Shown in pieces: positions 20,257-31,783 of a stretch of DNA of 64,000 bases; the first letter of the stretch is position 1; each line of letters opens with the position of its first letter. The stretch spans positions 77,304,748 through 77,368,747 of the forward strand of contig CM056742.1 in the NCBI GenBank assembly GCA_029851415.1. The letters run 5' to 3'. Origin of the DNA: Eretmocerus hayati (taxonomy: Eukaryota; Arthropoda; Insecta; Hymenoptera; Aphelinidae). Below the pieces are notes generated by a model, which was not told the DNA's origin, made no database searches, and saw only the letters and a list, made by a program, of their open reading frames with translations. The translations under genes were made by a program, and so were the position numbers.

Positions 20257-21467
20257 ACCAATCTAAGGTGGACATCCCTTGGTATTTTCTATCTTTGCAA
20301 GGTACAAATTGGATCAAAGTCGGTTCTTACATGGTTCGACCTTTTGCTTTGGATCGTGACATGAACATTTTCAGAAAATGGAAAATTTTTTGCGAGCGGG
20401 AAAATTTTTTTTTTTACAACTCCTAAGAACTTTTATCTCTTGACTGGACAGTCGAAGCCACAATTTTTTCGTGTACTCGACCAAGTTTGTATTATGAGAT
20501 CTGTTCTAACTCGTGCCTGCTTTCTGTCCACCTTCGATGCAATCTTCTTCCTAACTTTGGGTTCAGATCATTTCCTAGTAGATTCGTTTGTAATTTTCGA
20601 AAAACCCACCCACTTTATAGGATTTTGATCCCGTAGGAGCGCAGCCAGGGTCACACTTTTTCAAATTTTTCTCGTTCACCCAGCTATGAGATACCGTTAT
20701 AATAACTCGTGCCGATGAATTGTCCTTATCTATGGTACAAATTTTTCCCAAACTTTGTAGTCTTAATTAGAGCGATAAAGTGTCCAAAACTGATAACCAC
20801 CACCTAAATCTGTTAGGAACGACTGTTGTCAAAGAAGTTCAAATGCGGGATTGTTCAGATTTTGAACTATATTAGACTAGATTTTTGATCGCATGACTGC
20901 TACACAGTTTTTTTCTACTTATTGTTGGACTCTTGTACTGGAGGGTACGAGGATAATGCTCGATACTTCTAATAACTTCCAACTATTAGCCGATTGACAT
21001 TCACACTCGATCACGAGTTTCCATTGTGGATGCGGTGGCTCGAATACCTACAAAACAACATTCGTAATCATAGGTTGAACACGAAAACAACAACAAGAGC
21101 ACGTGGCATCACACCAAATCAATAAAATCACCTAATACGTGATGCAACTAACCTCGACGACAATTGTAGTGGCAAATTCAAAATTAGCAATTTTCCATCG
21201 GTTTTCCTGTAAAATCGAGGAATGAAAGAATGATTGGAAAAGTCATCTCGGACTCTAAATTCGATGAGCTACACGATGCTGTATCGCAATATTATTTTTC
21301 TTAAATATTTTGGGAAAAATTCCCCCGCTCGCAATCAATTTTCCATTTTTTCGATTTGTTCATTTCACCATCCAAGGCAAAAGGTCGAACCATGTAACAA
21401 TCATCTTCGATCAAATCTGCACCTTGCAAAGATGAGAAATGCCAAGGGGTGTCCACCTTAGATTGGT
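20257..21467. mobile_element. Non-autonomous inverted-repeat element (1.2 kb)
   Basis: The ends ACCAATCTAAGGTGGACA (20257) and its reverse complement (ending 21467) begin terminal inverted repeats of about 155 bp (to about 20410; from about 21305), including GACCTTTTGC and a GAGCGGG block. The interior is AT-rich and non-coding. No clear target duplication could be read, so the superfamily is open. Confidence 0.6.
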
Positions 21468-21699
21468 CATACATTTCCACTATCGGCGAGTCATATTGAG
21501 CTATGATATCGTAATTGTTCTGAAAACACTTAACTTCGAGTGAGGGAAAATTGGTTTTCGAACTATTCAATGTTGATGTGCCCTACAACTATGTGCACAT
21601 TTTTGGTTCGAGACACGCGAAGGTTGCTTGACGACAGACTCGCCACATCCTACGCAGTATTCATATTGACAACACGGACAGGAAGCCGCGAGAACTCCT

Positions 21700-22655
21700 C
21701 AACTGCTAAAATAGGCACGGGTGCACATTTGCAATCAGCTTTCATGTGAACAGTCATATCAATGAGACTGGGTCTCAGGTGACTTAGTCCTTTGGCTTTG
21801 GCAAGAGCGCTGCGACGGATTTTATAAACTGGGTATGGTAGCACTGGCGACAAGTGAATTGAGCTTGGTCCTTTGGTGCGGAATATTGTTTGAACCGTGT
21901 GATCCTTCAGGCCTGATGCTTTTGCCAGAACAAAGTCCCGCGCAGTTGGTGAGGCGAATTCAGCTACAAGTGATAGCATCTGCTCAGTTTTTTCAGCATG
22001 GTGTGGAGCCAATGGATTGGCAGAAGCATCATTCAGGGGACGAGAGTTCTACCGTCTCATGTCAAGTATGGTACCGATACGGTCTGCACAGCCTATGACT
22101 GTGAGAACGGACATGAGCAAGTCATTGTTGGACAATGCGGTACTTGATGGTAGGCCTGAGAACCGTACCTCACAAGGATCTAATACAGAGCGTGAGATTG
22201 TATTCTACTATGCAAATTGGAAATTGCTCGGGTGTTTGCTTGGGTGGATCCAGCTTTGTCAGTAAGACGACTATACATTTGTGTGAGTTGCTCAAGAATT
22301 GTGTTTTGCATCGTTGCATTGGTTGTCTGGATGTATTTTCCCAAGAGTTTAGCATGTTCAGGTACATTGAGATCATCGAGGAAAGGTGATTGATCCATGA
22401 TGCCAACGCAAATAGATTCCGCACGGGGCAATACTAAAGACGGTGGTGAAGATGCTGAGCGCTTCCGGGTCTGATTCGAACCGGGGATAGCTAGTCGAGA
22501 CTCTACTAGAGTACCCGCAGAAGGTGAAGACTCGATCGTGTTAACGCCGGAAGGAGAGTCAGTCTTGGGAGAAGTCAAGAGTGGGGGTCTAGGAGGACAA
22601 GATGATGGCCGTGTTGTAGTAGTTTTTAATGTTGGATTGATGCTGCTCATCACTT
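21700..22655 (-). pseudogene. LINE ORF1, N-terminal and middle part
   Basis: Minus-strand frames 22180-22655 and 21650-22012 read like the first ORF of a jockey/CR1-type LINE. There is a Pro/Ser-rich start at MSSINPTL, then a helical segment (NTILEQLTQMYSRLTDKAG) of coiled-coil type. After a frame change comes a block LSLVAEFASPTARDFVLAKA followed by RPSLIDMTV, matching the region before the C-terminal basic domain in insect LINE ORF1 proteins. The C-terminal part is missing here but occurs at 23860-24190, on the other side of the endonuclease fragment, so the pieces are out of order. Frameshifts make it non-functional. Confidence 0.5.
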
Positions 22656-22839
22656 GCTGGTATGTCGAAGCTCCAAATTCGAACATACAGCGCCATCTAT
22701 GCGGTATGAAAGGAACCACGGCATAGTCGGCACTTGCAGGATACTCTTTTGGCTGCCGGGCACACTGCACTGATAGTTTGTAGGTTAGCCACTAAGGGTC
22801 TCTGGTCGCTAACTTTCTTGTTCAGTCACAAATTCTTGT

Positions 22840-23812
22840 TCAGTCAAAATTATTGCTCCCTGGCTCTTCAATCGAGCTTACTGAGGATGCTTGATGTGTG
22901 CGTGAGCCAGCAAGAGCATAATTCGACTGGAAAAGTTTACTCCAAGTACAAGACCAACCCAAACGCTCCCTAAACGGGGTGATGTGCTCGTCTCTTCTAA
23001 GATCAAAAATATATCTCACACATGAATTGCTTAGTCTCTGTATCCGTTGCCGCTGTTCGTCCGTGGTGTCGAGGTACACGACCGTGCAATAATCTAGGTG
23101 CGGTTGGACCAATAACTCCACTAGGCGAATTAGAAGAGGTCTGGTAATACATGTCCTAGGCAGGATTCTGTTCTGAAAGTCAGTAATGATATCATCGTCA
23201 TCTATATGAATGTGAACAATGCATGTATGACATGTATTGGTGGCGTGTTGGTGAGTCGGGTCATGTTGCATTATCTGGAAGGCAAGTTCTTGTGTCAGTG
23301 TAGTCAGTGTCGTGGTGTCACGATGAGCAGTGTCTGACGAATCCGCGTTCAGATTTCCCATCATAGTTTTATGACTGTAATCTCCACACAGCCGACGCAA
23401 CGAGCCAAACACTTCATCATCCTTCTGTATGGTGATATTTGGAGGTCTGTAGATTACTACGGCTAATATTGGGGTAGAGTTACTCTACTGTATGCTACAG
23501 AGGAGGAATTCAGGCACGCCACGTTCCCTTGGCCCAGAAGTATTCGATGAGATCAACTTTTTAACTTCGAAGTCGTTACGCACATACAAGGCAACTCCAC
23601 CACCCTCTCTGTCGCGATTTTGCCTCAACAATGAGAAACCTGGAATCTGAACGAAACTGTCATCCACATACTCATCCAGCTTCGACTCAGCCACCCGAAA
23701 TAGATGGTAGGAGGGATCGTTAGTGACGAGCAAGCGTATATGCTCAATCTTATCTGTCAGGGAGTCGAGGTTGATGAATCCCGCTTCTAGGGAACCACCC
23801 ACCCCTCGTTGC
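22840..23812 (-). pseudogene. LINE ORF2: endonuclease joined to RT C-terminus
   Basis: The 23485-23812 segment contains HIRLLVTNDPSYHLFRVAES and GFSLLRQNRDREGGGVALYV, the AP-endonuclease signature of non-LTR retrotransposons, including the catalytic Glu in ESKLDE. A frame break follows at 23413-23484. The next frame (22840-23412) holds a degenerate distal endonuclease block and then jumps to VQPHLDYCTVVYLDTTDEQ and LRRDEHITPFRERLG, the thumb/C-terminal part of such reverse transcriptases. The RT palm with its catalytic YADD-type motif is absent: an internal deletion near 23180. Confidence 0.65.
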
Positions 23813-23859
23813 TCCTAAGCAGCCGTTTTAAGTTAGGGAGTCTTCACTGATTCTGCTGC

Positions 23860-24190
23860 CAAAGCTCAACTTTGCTCCGGAACGATGTCGCAACTTCGGG
23901 TGATATTAGAGGACGCACCGGCACGTTCTGGAACACTTCGACAGGCTGTTTGAATAACCTGCAGATCAGCGAGAGATTCGAACGTTTGCGCTCGCTCACT
24001 GCCTTTACGTCTAACCCAGAAACGTCCGCCACTGTGCCAGACGTATTTCAGACCCAAACCGCGTGCAACTGACCTCAAACGTATATATTCTTTGTATCCC
24101 CCACGGGGCAGCATCTCATTCATAAGAATATCACGGTCTGGCACATGCGCTTTCGCATCTGGGTCGAGTTGACAATCCAGAGAAACTAGA
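23860..24190 (-). pseudogene. LINE ORF1, C-terminal fragment
   Basis: Reads PDRDILMNEMLPRGGYKEYI, then GLKYVWHSGGRFWVRRKGSE and FESLADLQVIQ. This is the common C-terminal end of jockey/CR1 ORF1 proteins. It lies upstream (in transcription sense) of the endonuclease fragment, as expected for one element. The right end abuts a Copia fragment on the opposite strand at about 24190. Confidence 0.55.
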
Positions 24191-24201
24191 ATGCCAAAAA
24201 C

Positions 24202-24764
24202 TTGATAATACACCAAGTTGACTACACAGAGGAGATGCTTGAAAAATTCAACACGGAAGAGTGCAAAACTGAGGCTACACCATTGTTTACACATGAAGTC
24301 GATCATAAGAAGAAAGAGTTGAAAACAGAACCTAATTGGTCAAAAATATCCCATACAACGCGAAAGGTTCCATTTAGAGAGATCACCGGAAGTTTGATGT
24401 ATCTGGCAAACTTGACACGGCCGCTCATTACTTTCGCCGTGAATTTCCTATCCAGAAAACAGTTGAAGCCCACTGAAGACGATTGGAGTGCTGTGAAAAG
24501 AATTCCCAGATATCTGAGAAGTAGAACCAATCTAAAAATTGTATACACTTCAACTTCAGATCTGTTTGAAGGTCTTACTGATGCAAGCTACAGAGACTTC
24601 GAAGGTTGAAAGTTCACTGATGGGTACATCATGGAACTGTTTAGAGATGTGATTGCTCAGGGAAATCATGAGCGATTTTACCGTACTCTATCCCCCTGCT
24701 AAATTGCATATCTGGCTATGAGTAATGCATGTCAAGATCTGTATTCGTTGGATGAATCAATCTG
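24202..24764 (+). pseudogene. Copia pol fragment, RT end and start of RNase H
   Basis: The frame 24202-24609 contains REITGSLMYLANLTRPLITF, VKRIPRYLRSRTNLK and LTDASYRDFEG, the hallmark end of Copia reverse transcriptase and first RNase H Asp block. After an in-frame stop it continues as TDGYIMELFRDVIAQG and LAMSNACQDLY, the next RNase H blocks. It is broken at 24764 by the Gypsy element (target TCTG) and resumes at 33659. Everything upstream in Copia pol is missing. Confidence 0.75.
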
Positions 24765-26524
24765 TGACGCGGCGGCACCGCGGGCCCTCGTCGAGGTTGG
24801 CAAGCCGAGGTGTGGATGCGTGACCGGTCAAGTGGAACTCTGTCGGTGTTCTTGTCGAACGTGCTTTGATTGTGAAACGAGGGCGAAATGAGTTTGCGGA
24901 AATGATTTGAGACGCAGCGGTGCGTTGAGTGGAAGATTAAAAATAAACCAAGTTTACAAAATCGACGTGAACACTAATCACTGCCTCAGAAATGGGTGGA
25001 AGAACTTTAGGTGATGAAAGAATTCGAGAACTTACTTGAAAAAATAACATCGAGAACTATACCGTCAAATTGGGTAACTTTGGTACAGGGGGTGCATCTA
25101 TGGTACACTCCTGAAAAATGACTTCCAAAGCTGCATTCAGCAAGGTGAACGATTTTTTCGCTCTGAAACCTATCCTCCGTTCCTGGCACTCACATAAACA
25201 ATGTTTTAAGCCACCGTAGATCCCATATGAATGATTGTAGTCGTTCATCGAAAATTTTCCCAAAATGGTTGATTTAGCACCGATACGCGAGTGGTCCAGT
25301 TAGTGTACCTGGCAAGAATTGTTCCGGAACAAAGTACGGGTGTATAATGCTACATTTCCATCACATATATCACCATATTGAAGAAACCATCGTTTCATTA
25401 GAGTATTTACAGCCTTTGGAATTTTAATGGATGAAAAACAGGAAAAAACCCACGACAAAACGTACCAAAGTTACCCCACTCTACGTAAGAGGCATGAGGA
25501 TACGGTAAGTGCAGAACACCTCGCTTTGACAGCTTCTTTTCAACTCTCCTTGAGTCGAGTGATGGTCTATGAGGTTATGGAATGTTTCAAACAGCTTAAA
25601 ACAAGACTTCTGAACGATTGAAATTGATTCACCCGCATAGTGGTGGGTAGAATTGAGATATTCTGTGAGTGTACCAAAGTTGCCTCATCTTGGTCCAACT
25701 TTGGTATTTTCCTTCAACTGCGAATGGCTCCAGCTCAAGAACATCGAATTGAATTTTGTAGCCCGTCAATCGAAAGCTGATACTGTAAGCTTTCCATGGA
25801 CCACAAGTTGAGGTAGGCTTTGTCACTGTACGTTGGAATGCCGAGCCAAACAAAATAAAAAGTACCAAAATCGTACTAAAATTACCCAATTTGACGATAT
25901 TGGAAGAATATTGAAGTTAGAAAAAATGCGACCAATGCACGAGCTAAGTAACGGGGATAATTCACTCAATAACACACACACACACAAATGCACAAGAAGC
26001 ATCGCGGCCCTTGACGAGATCGTGGCATGAACGATTTACGGTGATGAGGCCGACCACGGGATGGTCAGGCGTAGTGACGGTTTGGTTCGGTGGCGAGGAC
26101 AATGCTCCGCGTGAGGACGTGCCAAGACGGAGGGTAGACTTCGAGTGCCTGTGCAGTGTAGCTGCCGAGATTATATACCATTTCGAAGGTAGGGATCGTA
26201 CAAACCAGTGGTTTGTACGTCTATCGGACAGACCGTGGTTTGTCCATCAGAAGCATATGTGACAGACCAGGACTGTCCGATGGACAGGGCGGACAGACCG
26301 GAGTTTTTATAGTTGACAATTACAGACCGGGTAATTACGGTTGATTCTAGTCGAGCGTTGTAAATCATGACAGATCGGATAGACCGGTTAATCGCGGTCG
26401 ATCATAACCGACTGGCAGACCGATGTTCTTTGCGGTTTCTAACATCATACTTGCATCCAGAAGAATCTTATGTTTTCAATATCGACAAAATATGATAATA
26501 CAAATGAGCTTATGGCGCATGTCA
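24765..26524 (-). repeat. Gypsy 3' LTR (left), with MITE insertion
   Basis: About 0.92 kb of LTR sequence plus the 836-bp insertion at 25062-25897. The distal half has several GACAGACCGG-type short repeats (26190-26420) that also occur in the other LTR and in the inverted copy. Confidence 0.8.
25062..25897. mobile_element. Mariner-like MITE with TA target
   Basis: Terminal repeats CCGTCAAATTGGGTAA and its near reverse complement TTACCCAATTTGACGA are flanked by TA (25060-25061, 25898-25899). The empty site is seen in the other LTR at about 32061 (AACTATATTGG). No transposase frame. The TA duplication fits Tc1/mariner. Confidence 0.7.
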
Positions 26525-27044
26525 AATCGCCCAGAAAAACACCAAAGCTCCTGTATGTTGCATCCATCCATCCATACACTCCCTATCGGCCTCACAAATA
26601 CATTCGTGAATCTAAGAAACGGGGATCACATATGTGGTTAAAAAGATGATTGGCCAACCGACGAAGTCCTTTATAATTTAAGAGGCGTTGCTGCGTTCCT
26701 ATCTGCGGGCGTACCTCTCGGCACGTGAGCCTGGGCTCGCGCTGCTTCCAACAGCGTGGGCCGGCCGCGTCGTCTTCTCCAGAGCGGGCGATCCGCATGA
26801 GGTAACGCGTCCGTCGTTACCCGGGGTGTTTCGATGGTGGCGTCGACCGAGGCGACTCTCTTCGAGACTGGGGAGCGGGTCGTCACGTCGATGGTGAGGT
26901 CTGGGGGCGTATCCAGAACCTCGGATCCTCCCGGACCCGTGGCTGCGGGGCTCACGGTGCGGAGGTCGATGCGGCGAGTGAGGTCTGGGGGGGGGGGGGG
27001 GGTGATTAGTACCTCGGATCCTCCCGAACCCGGGGCTGGGGGGC
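26525..27044 (-). pseudogene. Gypsy 3' coding end and pre-LTR region
   Basis: Minus-strand frames downstream of integrase encode Pro-rich, low-complexity sequence. A ~100-bp unit (ending GGAGGTCGATG(C/T)GGCG) is repeated twice at 26895-27065, separated by a 16-nt G run at 26987-27002. I see no clear polypurine tract next to the LTR. Confidence 0.4.
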
Positions 27045-27920
27045 TCACGGTGCGGAGGTCGATGTGGCGGGTCGAGCGTCCTCGGCTTTGGCGTCAGCGT
27101 GATCATCGAAGGTTCCAGCGTTGCCCCTATCGAAGCGGGTTGGCGCAGTATGATCCCTCTTTACCTGAGATACGTGCACCTTGACCTTGCTGCTGCCAGA
27201 TCGTTTCAGGGTGTATACCTGAGGCGAATGGCAATGCAGTATTTCGTATGGTCGCTCCCACTTGGAGGCGAGGCTTGCGTTGAAGTGGTCGGGGGCGTTG
27301 GACAGTGGGTGAGTATTCACATAAACCCAGCCGCCCTCGTGGAATCCCTGCCTCACGGGCGCGTCAGACTTCTCAGCATAGAGGTCCTGGTGTCCTCGGG
27401 CTGCCTCGAATCGTGCTTCACTGTCTGGGCTGATCCCCGCCGTGAGTTTCTCCGGGTGCTCCAGGTTGCGACCCAAGAGGAGTTCGCTGGGTCAGGCACC
27501 GGTCGCGTCGTTTCGTCGGCGTCTCATGGTGAAGAGGATATCCGGGACTTCGAGGTCCCAATCCTTCTGCTGGCGGTCGTTCCGAAGGGCGATGCGAAGT
27601 CCTTTCTTGATTTCTTGATTTCTCCTCTCCGTTGGGTCAGCACGCGGCATGTAAGCCGGGGTGGTCCATGGTCGGACGTGCTAGGCGTCGCATGCCTTGC
27701 TCCACCATTCGCTCTTGAACTGCCGGGCATTGTCGTTGAGGATGACCGGGTATCTCCATCTCCGGAACACCTCGTCTTCTACCGTCTTGACGATGACGTC
27801 CGTCGTGGTGGAGGCAATGGAGATTGCCTCAGACCATCTGCTGAACAGATCAGTCACCACCGAGATAAATTTCTTACCCCGGTTGGATCGTGGATACGGG
27901 CCCATCAGGTCCAATGCCAC
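27045..27920 (-). pseudogene. Gypsy integrase core and C-terminal domain
   Basis: Read on the minus strand, the DDE residues are recognisable: ALDLMGPYP (first Asp), NDNARQF (second Asp, usually SDNG-Q) and DPTERRNQ (Glu). Next comes SPQVYTLKRSGSSKVKVHVS, the usual chromatin-side tail of Gypsy integrase. Several frame changes separate the parts (27681-27920, then 27524-27730, then 27045-27476). The large plus-strand frame 27099-28178 is the shadow of this region. Confidence 0.75.
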
Positions 27921-28075
27921 CTGCTCCTATGGACGTTGCGGGAACCTTGGTTGCTGTTGACCCGGTGTCGTCGGCTCGGGAGCGTTGGTGACGTTGCGAG
28001 CCTTACAACACCTGACGTGCTGTCGAACGTCGTTCCGGAATCCGGGCCAGTAGTAAACGTCCCTGATGGCCCTAA
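27921..28075 (-). pseudogene. Gypsy integrase zinc-binding domain
   Basis: Contains RAIRDVYYWPGFRNDVRQHV and the following RCC pair, the HHCC zinc domain ahead of the catalytic core. Its N-terminal His pair lies beyond the MITE (28371-28440), so the domain is split by that insertion. Confidence 0.65.
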
Positions 28076-28370
28076 GGGTGTGTCCACAAGTGAAGCGCCC
28101 GCGCCGAGCCCCGGCGCGTGGCGCCACTCCCGGCACCGGCGCTGGCGCGCGCTAGAAATTGTTTGTGTAAATTTATAGACACACGCGTTGACTCCTCTTT
28201 TCGGAGTTGTACTTAGCGATCGAGGTGGCCAAACTTCGGTTCTATACTCCGGATATAGTCGGTAACGTGGGGAATTTTTGAGCCTGCTCAGAGCGCGGTG
28301 CCAGTGCGGGTGCCGGGAGCGGCGCCGCGCGCCGGGGCTCGGCGCGGGCGCTTCACTTGTGGACACACCC
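28076..28370. mobile_element. Harbinger-like GC-rich MITE (295 bp)
   Basis: Perfect-looking termini GGGTGTGTCCACAAGTGAAG and reverse complement, flanked by TAA at 28073-28075 and 28371-28373. The outer ~70 bp of each arm is very GC-rich (CGCCCGCGCCGAGCCCCGG) and forms a strong hairpin. The 3-bp TAA duplication and GGG start fit PIF/Harbinger. Confidence 0.75.
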
Positions 28371-30287
28371 TAAGGGTCTCGGCGAATCCAGGAGCCCCCG
28401 TCAAGGGATGATCGTGATAGTACAAGGTTACGGCCGCCCTTGCATCCTCAGGAACGTAGATGCGAGACTGCTGGGGGTCTCGTCAGTAGTTGAGGAGTCC
28501 GTCCTGCATGACCCATTCTGGACCCTGTGGCAGTGATGGGGCATCGTCCTGTGCTTGTTGCACGATCTCGACTGGAGCGTCACAATCGACGTGGGCCAAA
28601 ATAGGTCCGGTCACGACGACGGGTTGGGGAGTGAAAGGTCCTCGTGATCGTCCTTTCATTCGACGAATACGTCCGGGCCAGGGCTGCGTGACAGCGCGTC
28701 GGGCAATTCGTTCTATTTCCCGGGACGTGCTGAACATCAAATAAGAACCTCTTGAGGTACATTGCCCACCGGGTCAGTTTACCTCGTTCGTCCTTGACGC
28801 GGTCTAGCCAAGTGAGTGCTGAGTTGTCGGCATGCAGCGTGAAACGGGAATCCTCCAGCAGGTGATGATACTCCCGAAGCGCCCTTACCACTGCCAATCA
28901 TTCCTTCTCATTCGAGTGATAGTTGGCTTCGGTCCGTGTAATTTTGGCGGAGGTATACGAGATGACGTCTCTACCCCCGTTAGAACCTTCGTGATATAGC
29001 ACAGCCCCGATCCCGGCGTCACAGGCGTCGGTCTGCACGTACAGCATTTCTCCGCTCCGTGAACTCGACTTTGAGACGATATATGGTGGCTTGGGTGGCA
29101 GGCATCCATGACCACGCCTTACCCTTCTTGAGTAGGTACGTGATGGGCGCAGCCGCCCCAGCAGAGTTTGGAATGTATTCCTGTAACCACGCACATACCC
29201 CCAGGAAGCGCTGCAGGTCCTTTCGGTTGCGCGGCGGAGTTGATTCCAACACTGCACGGATGTGTTCTTGCTCGGCGGTGTTGAACTCGATGGTGACGAT
29301 GTGGCCCAGGAAGTCGAGACTTCTTTTTGCAAAATGGCACTTGTCGATGGAGCATCTCAGTCCGTAGATGTCCGGGCGTTCAAGAACCATTGCGACGTGA
29401 ACCAAGTGGTCCTCGTAGTTCTCCGAGTACACGGTGATATCGTCCTGGAAGTCCAGCCAACACCTCCTTTCCGATGAGCTGATTACAGATACGGACAGAG
29501 TTCTTGAGCCCGAAAGCAGCCACGTTGAACTTGTACTGCCCACCATCTGGTGTGCGGGAGGCCGTATACTGTTTGGAGGCCCCAGTCAATGGAATCTGCC
29601 AATAGCACTCCCTAAGGTCGATTGTGGAGAAGACTTTGACGTTTCCAATCTCCTTCAGTACTTCGTGAATTACCGGGTTCGGCTGACCGGCATCTTCGGT
29701 CACATCGTTGATCCGACGGAAATCCATGCAGAAGCGGTCCGTTCCGTCGTGCTTCTTCACCAGCATAATGGGCGAACTATATGGCGACGACGCCGCCTCG
29801 ATAACTGGTCCGCCAGCATCTGTTCGACCAAGCCGTTGATGGATCGCTCCTTTTCGGCGGAGCAGCGGTACGGTGATAACTGGATCGGCCGCTGGGTGGT
29901 CACCTTGATTTCATGCTGGGTATATGGCGTGCGCTGCAGGAGCTTGGAGTCGTCGAAGATCCCAACGTGCGCTCCGATGACCTCTTTGAACATGCCATCG
30001 AGACCTGGCGGGAACGAATGATTGACCTTCTGCCAAATGAGGTCCCGGAGTTCGAGGGAATGCTCTTGCGGCAGTCGACTCAGAAACACGCGGATGCGTT
30101 TCCGATCACCCACGTACAAACATTCAGGGTCGTGCTCGTGAACGACCCTGTTCTCCTTCAGCCACCGCGTTCCCAGGATGGCTCCGGAGCGCACATATTC
30201 TGCAACCAGGAACGACGTGGCGCTTGTGAGCGCCCGGACGCCGACCTCCAGGGTGCAGCGTGCGTTAACAACCATCTCGGCTTCGGC
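28371..30287 (-). pseudogene. Gypsy reverse transcriptase and RNase H
   Basis: In transcription order: YTQHEIKVTTQRPIQLSPYR (29757-30275), then MLVKKHDGTDRFCMDFRRIN and FSTIDLRECYWQIPL (29380-29766). Then DFQDDITVYS, where the usual Y-x-D-D has become F-Q-D-D, followed by FLGHIVTIEF and a connection block (29019-29546). RNase H blocks are AGIGAVLYHEGSNGGRDVIS, NEKE, and LHADNSALTWL (28580-29332). At least three frame changes and one stop are present. The function would be copying element RNA into DNA in cytoplasmic particles; this copy cannot do so. Confidence 0.8.
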
Positions 30288-30620
30288 TCAGGCAATCTGA
30301 GCCCTCCGTCTGTATGTCTCGAGGTGAGTTCCCTCCGGGACGAGGGCGGCGGAGATGAAGTTGTCGCTTGCAGCTGGATCCACCAATGCGGAGATACGCC
30401 GACCGCCGATGAGGACGTCCAGCGCTATGACGAGCGACCTGTTCGTCTGAGCGGAAGCGACGATTATTGCGAGCTCTATGCGTTCAAGTGGGGACGCCCG
30501 CGGCCTCCCCCGCCTCTCTCCAGTTCCCTGCCATCTCGGTGGGTTGTGGGCGCTTGGAGCAGTTCCGATGCCAATGGTAATCCGGGCAGTAGTTGCACTT
30601 GGGGAGACGCTCGCCGTCAA
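30288..30620 (-). pseudogene. Gypsy zinc knuckle and aspartic protease
   Basis: The minus strand first encodes CNYCPDYHWHRNC, a zinc-knuckle-like motif with spacing C-x2-C-x3-H-x4-C (usual x4 before His). It then encodes RRISALVDPAASDNFIS, the retropepsin active-site region. The canonical D-(T/S)-G triad is replaced by D-P-A, so catalysis would be lost. Confidence 0.65.
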
Positions 30621-31714
30621 CTTCCTTGAACTCCCGGATCGTGGCTGCGGTCGGTCCTAGCGCACTCCGTAGCTTTGACCGCTGGGGCGGCTGCAGGTGT
30701 ACCCGGCTTACGGGTGACCGCGAGTGCTGCTGCCTCGTCCCGTTTCAGCTTCGTAGCGCGAGTTAGCAACTCGCCCACGGTTGTCGGGGGGTTTCCTCGG
30801 AGATGGCTGCGGATGAAAGCCTTGAGTGCCTCGGTGAGCAATCCGATGACCTCTGCCTCCGGAGACGTTGGCAGCAGGTCGCAAACTAGTAGATGACGCT
30901 TCTCGATGAATATCCCAACCTCCTCGCGTTCCCCTTGGACCTGGCCGTAGAGTTTGGCCTTCAGGCGGATGCGGAGTTGGCTGGAATGATAGCGGACCAA
31001 GAGCAGTTCCTGGAACTTGGGCCAGTCGAGGGCCAAGTTTTTGTAACTGGGCCAGCATTTGGTTGCGTCGTCCTCCAAAGCGGGTTTAGCCACTTGGACC
31101 TTGAAAACCTCGTCGGTTGATATGCGTCTGAAGTACTCCTCGCATTTCTGGATGAAGCGGACGAGATCCTCATGCTCGGCTCCGGAGTACTTGGGTGGCG
31201 TCAAGGGTGATCTGGCCGATTGTCGGAAGACGTCCCGCAATTGGTCCATGATCCCGGCCGGCTGAGGCGCGTCGTTGACTCGGTGGTGGATCGGATCCGC
31301 CCGGCGTCCGGCGTCGATGGGCAAGTGGCCGCCCTCCTGGAGAGCCGCAGGGATTGGGCTCGCCCGGTGCTCTGGCAACAGGATTGCGCCGGCGTTGGCC
31401 TCCTCGACGAAGTTGACCTGCTCGATGCCGTCGGGCACGCCCGGTGACCGTCCTTGGACGTTGGCTGCAACGGGCTCCTCGTCGAGTTGTCGTCGATCCA
31501 AGACGCTAGCTACCTCGTGCTGGAGAGTGGCGTCGGCGGCTGCTGGCACCGCAGGAGTCCGCAGCCCTCGATTTCTCCTGGGCAATCGCTCTAGGGAGAT
31601 CGCGCGTCGGTCCGATGGTTGGGCGCCACTGGGTCTTCCAACACTCCCAGAAGTGCGGTTGGGGGCGCGCCTCGTTGACCTGGTTGGAGGTGGCGTGTGC
31701 TGCAGGCTGCTCAT
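30617..31714 (-). CDS. Gypsy Gag
   Basis: The frame is 365 codons and uninterrupted. After a Pro/Arg-rich N-terminus it contains SPLTPPKYSGAEHEDLVRFI and EYFRRISTDEVFKVQ, the capsid-like start of Gypsy gag, then FQELLLVRYHSSQLRIRLK and a segment ending LTRATKLKRDEAAALAV. Gag proteins form the particle and bind RNA; the zinc-knuckle lies in the overlapping next frame. It overlaps the protease frame by a few nucleotides, which fits a frameshift. The start at 31714 is 70 nt inside the right LTR border, consistent with a short leader. Confidence 0.75.
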   Translation of the reverse strand: MSSLQHTPPPTRSTRRAPNRTSGSVGRPSGAQPSDRRAISLERLPRRNRGLRTPAVPAAADATLQHEVASVLDRRQLDEEPVAANVQGRSPGVPDGIEQVNFVEEANAGAILLPEHRASPIPAALQEGGHLPIDAGRRADPIHHRVNDAPQPAGIMDQLRDVFRQSARSPLTPPKYSGAEHEDLVRFIQKCEEYFRRISTDEVFKVQVAKPALEDDATKCWPSYKNLALDWPKFQELLLVRYHSSQLRIRLKAKLYGQVQGEREEVGIFIEKRHLLVCDLLPTSPEAEVIGLLTEALKAFIRSHLRGNPPTTVGELLTRATKLKRDEAAALAVTRKPGTPAAAPAVKATECARTDRSHDPGVQGS

Positions 31715-31783
31715 CGGCGAGCGGGTTTGCTTTTCCCTGGAAATTAGGCTGTGCGGTCGTTCGCCCTCCCCCCCCCCCAGAAT

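Noticed and set aside
27099..28178. 359-codon plus-strand frame
   Set aside because: It lies over the recognisable Gypsy integrase on the minus strand and has no family resemblance; it is a GC-rich shadow frame.
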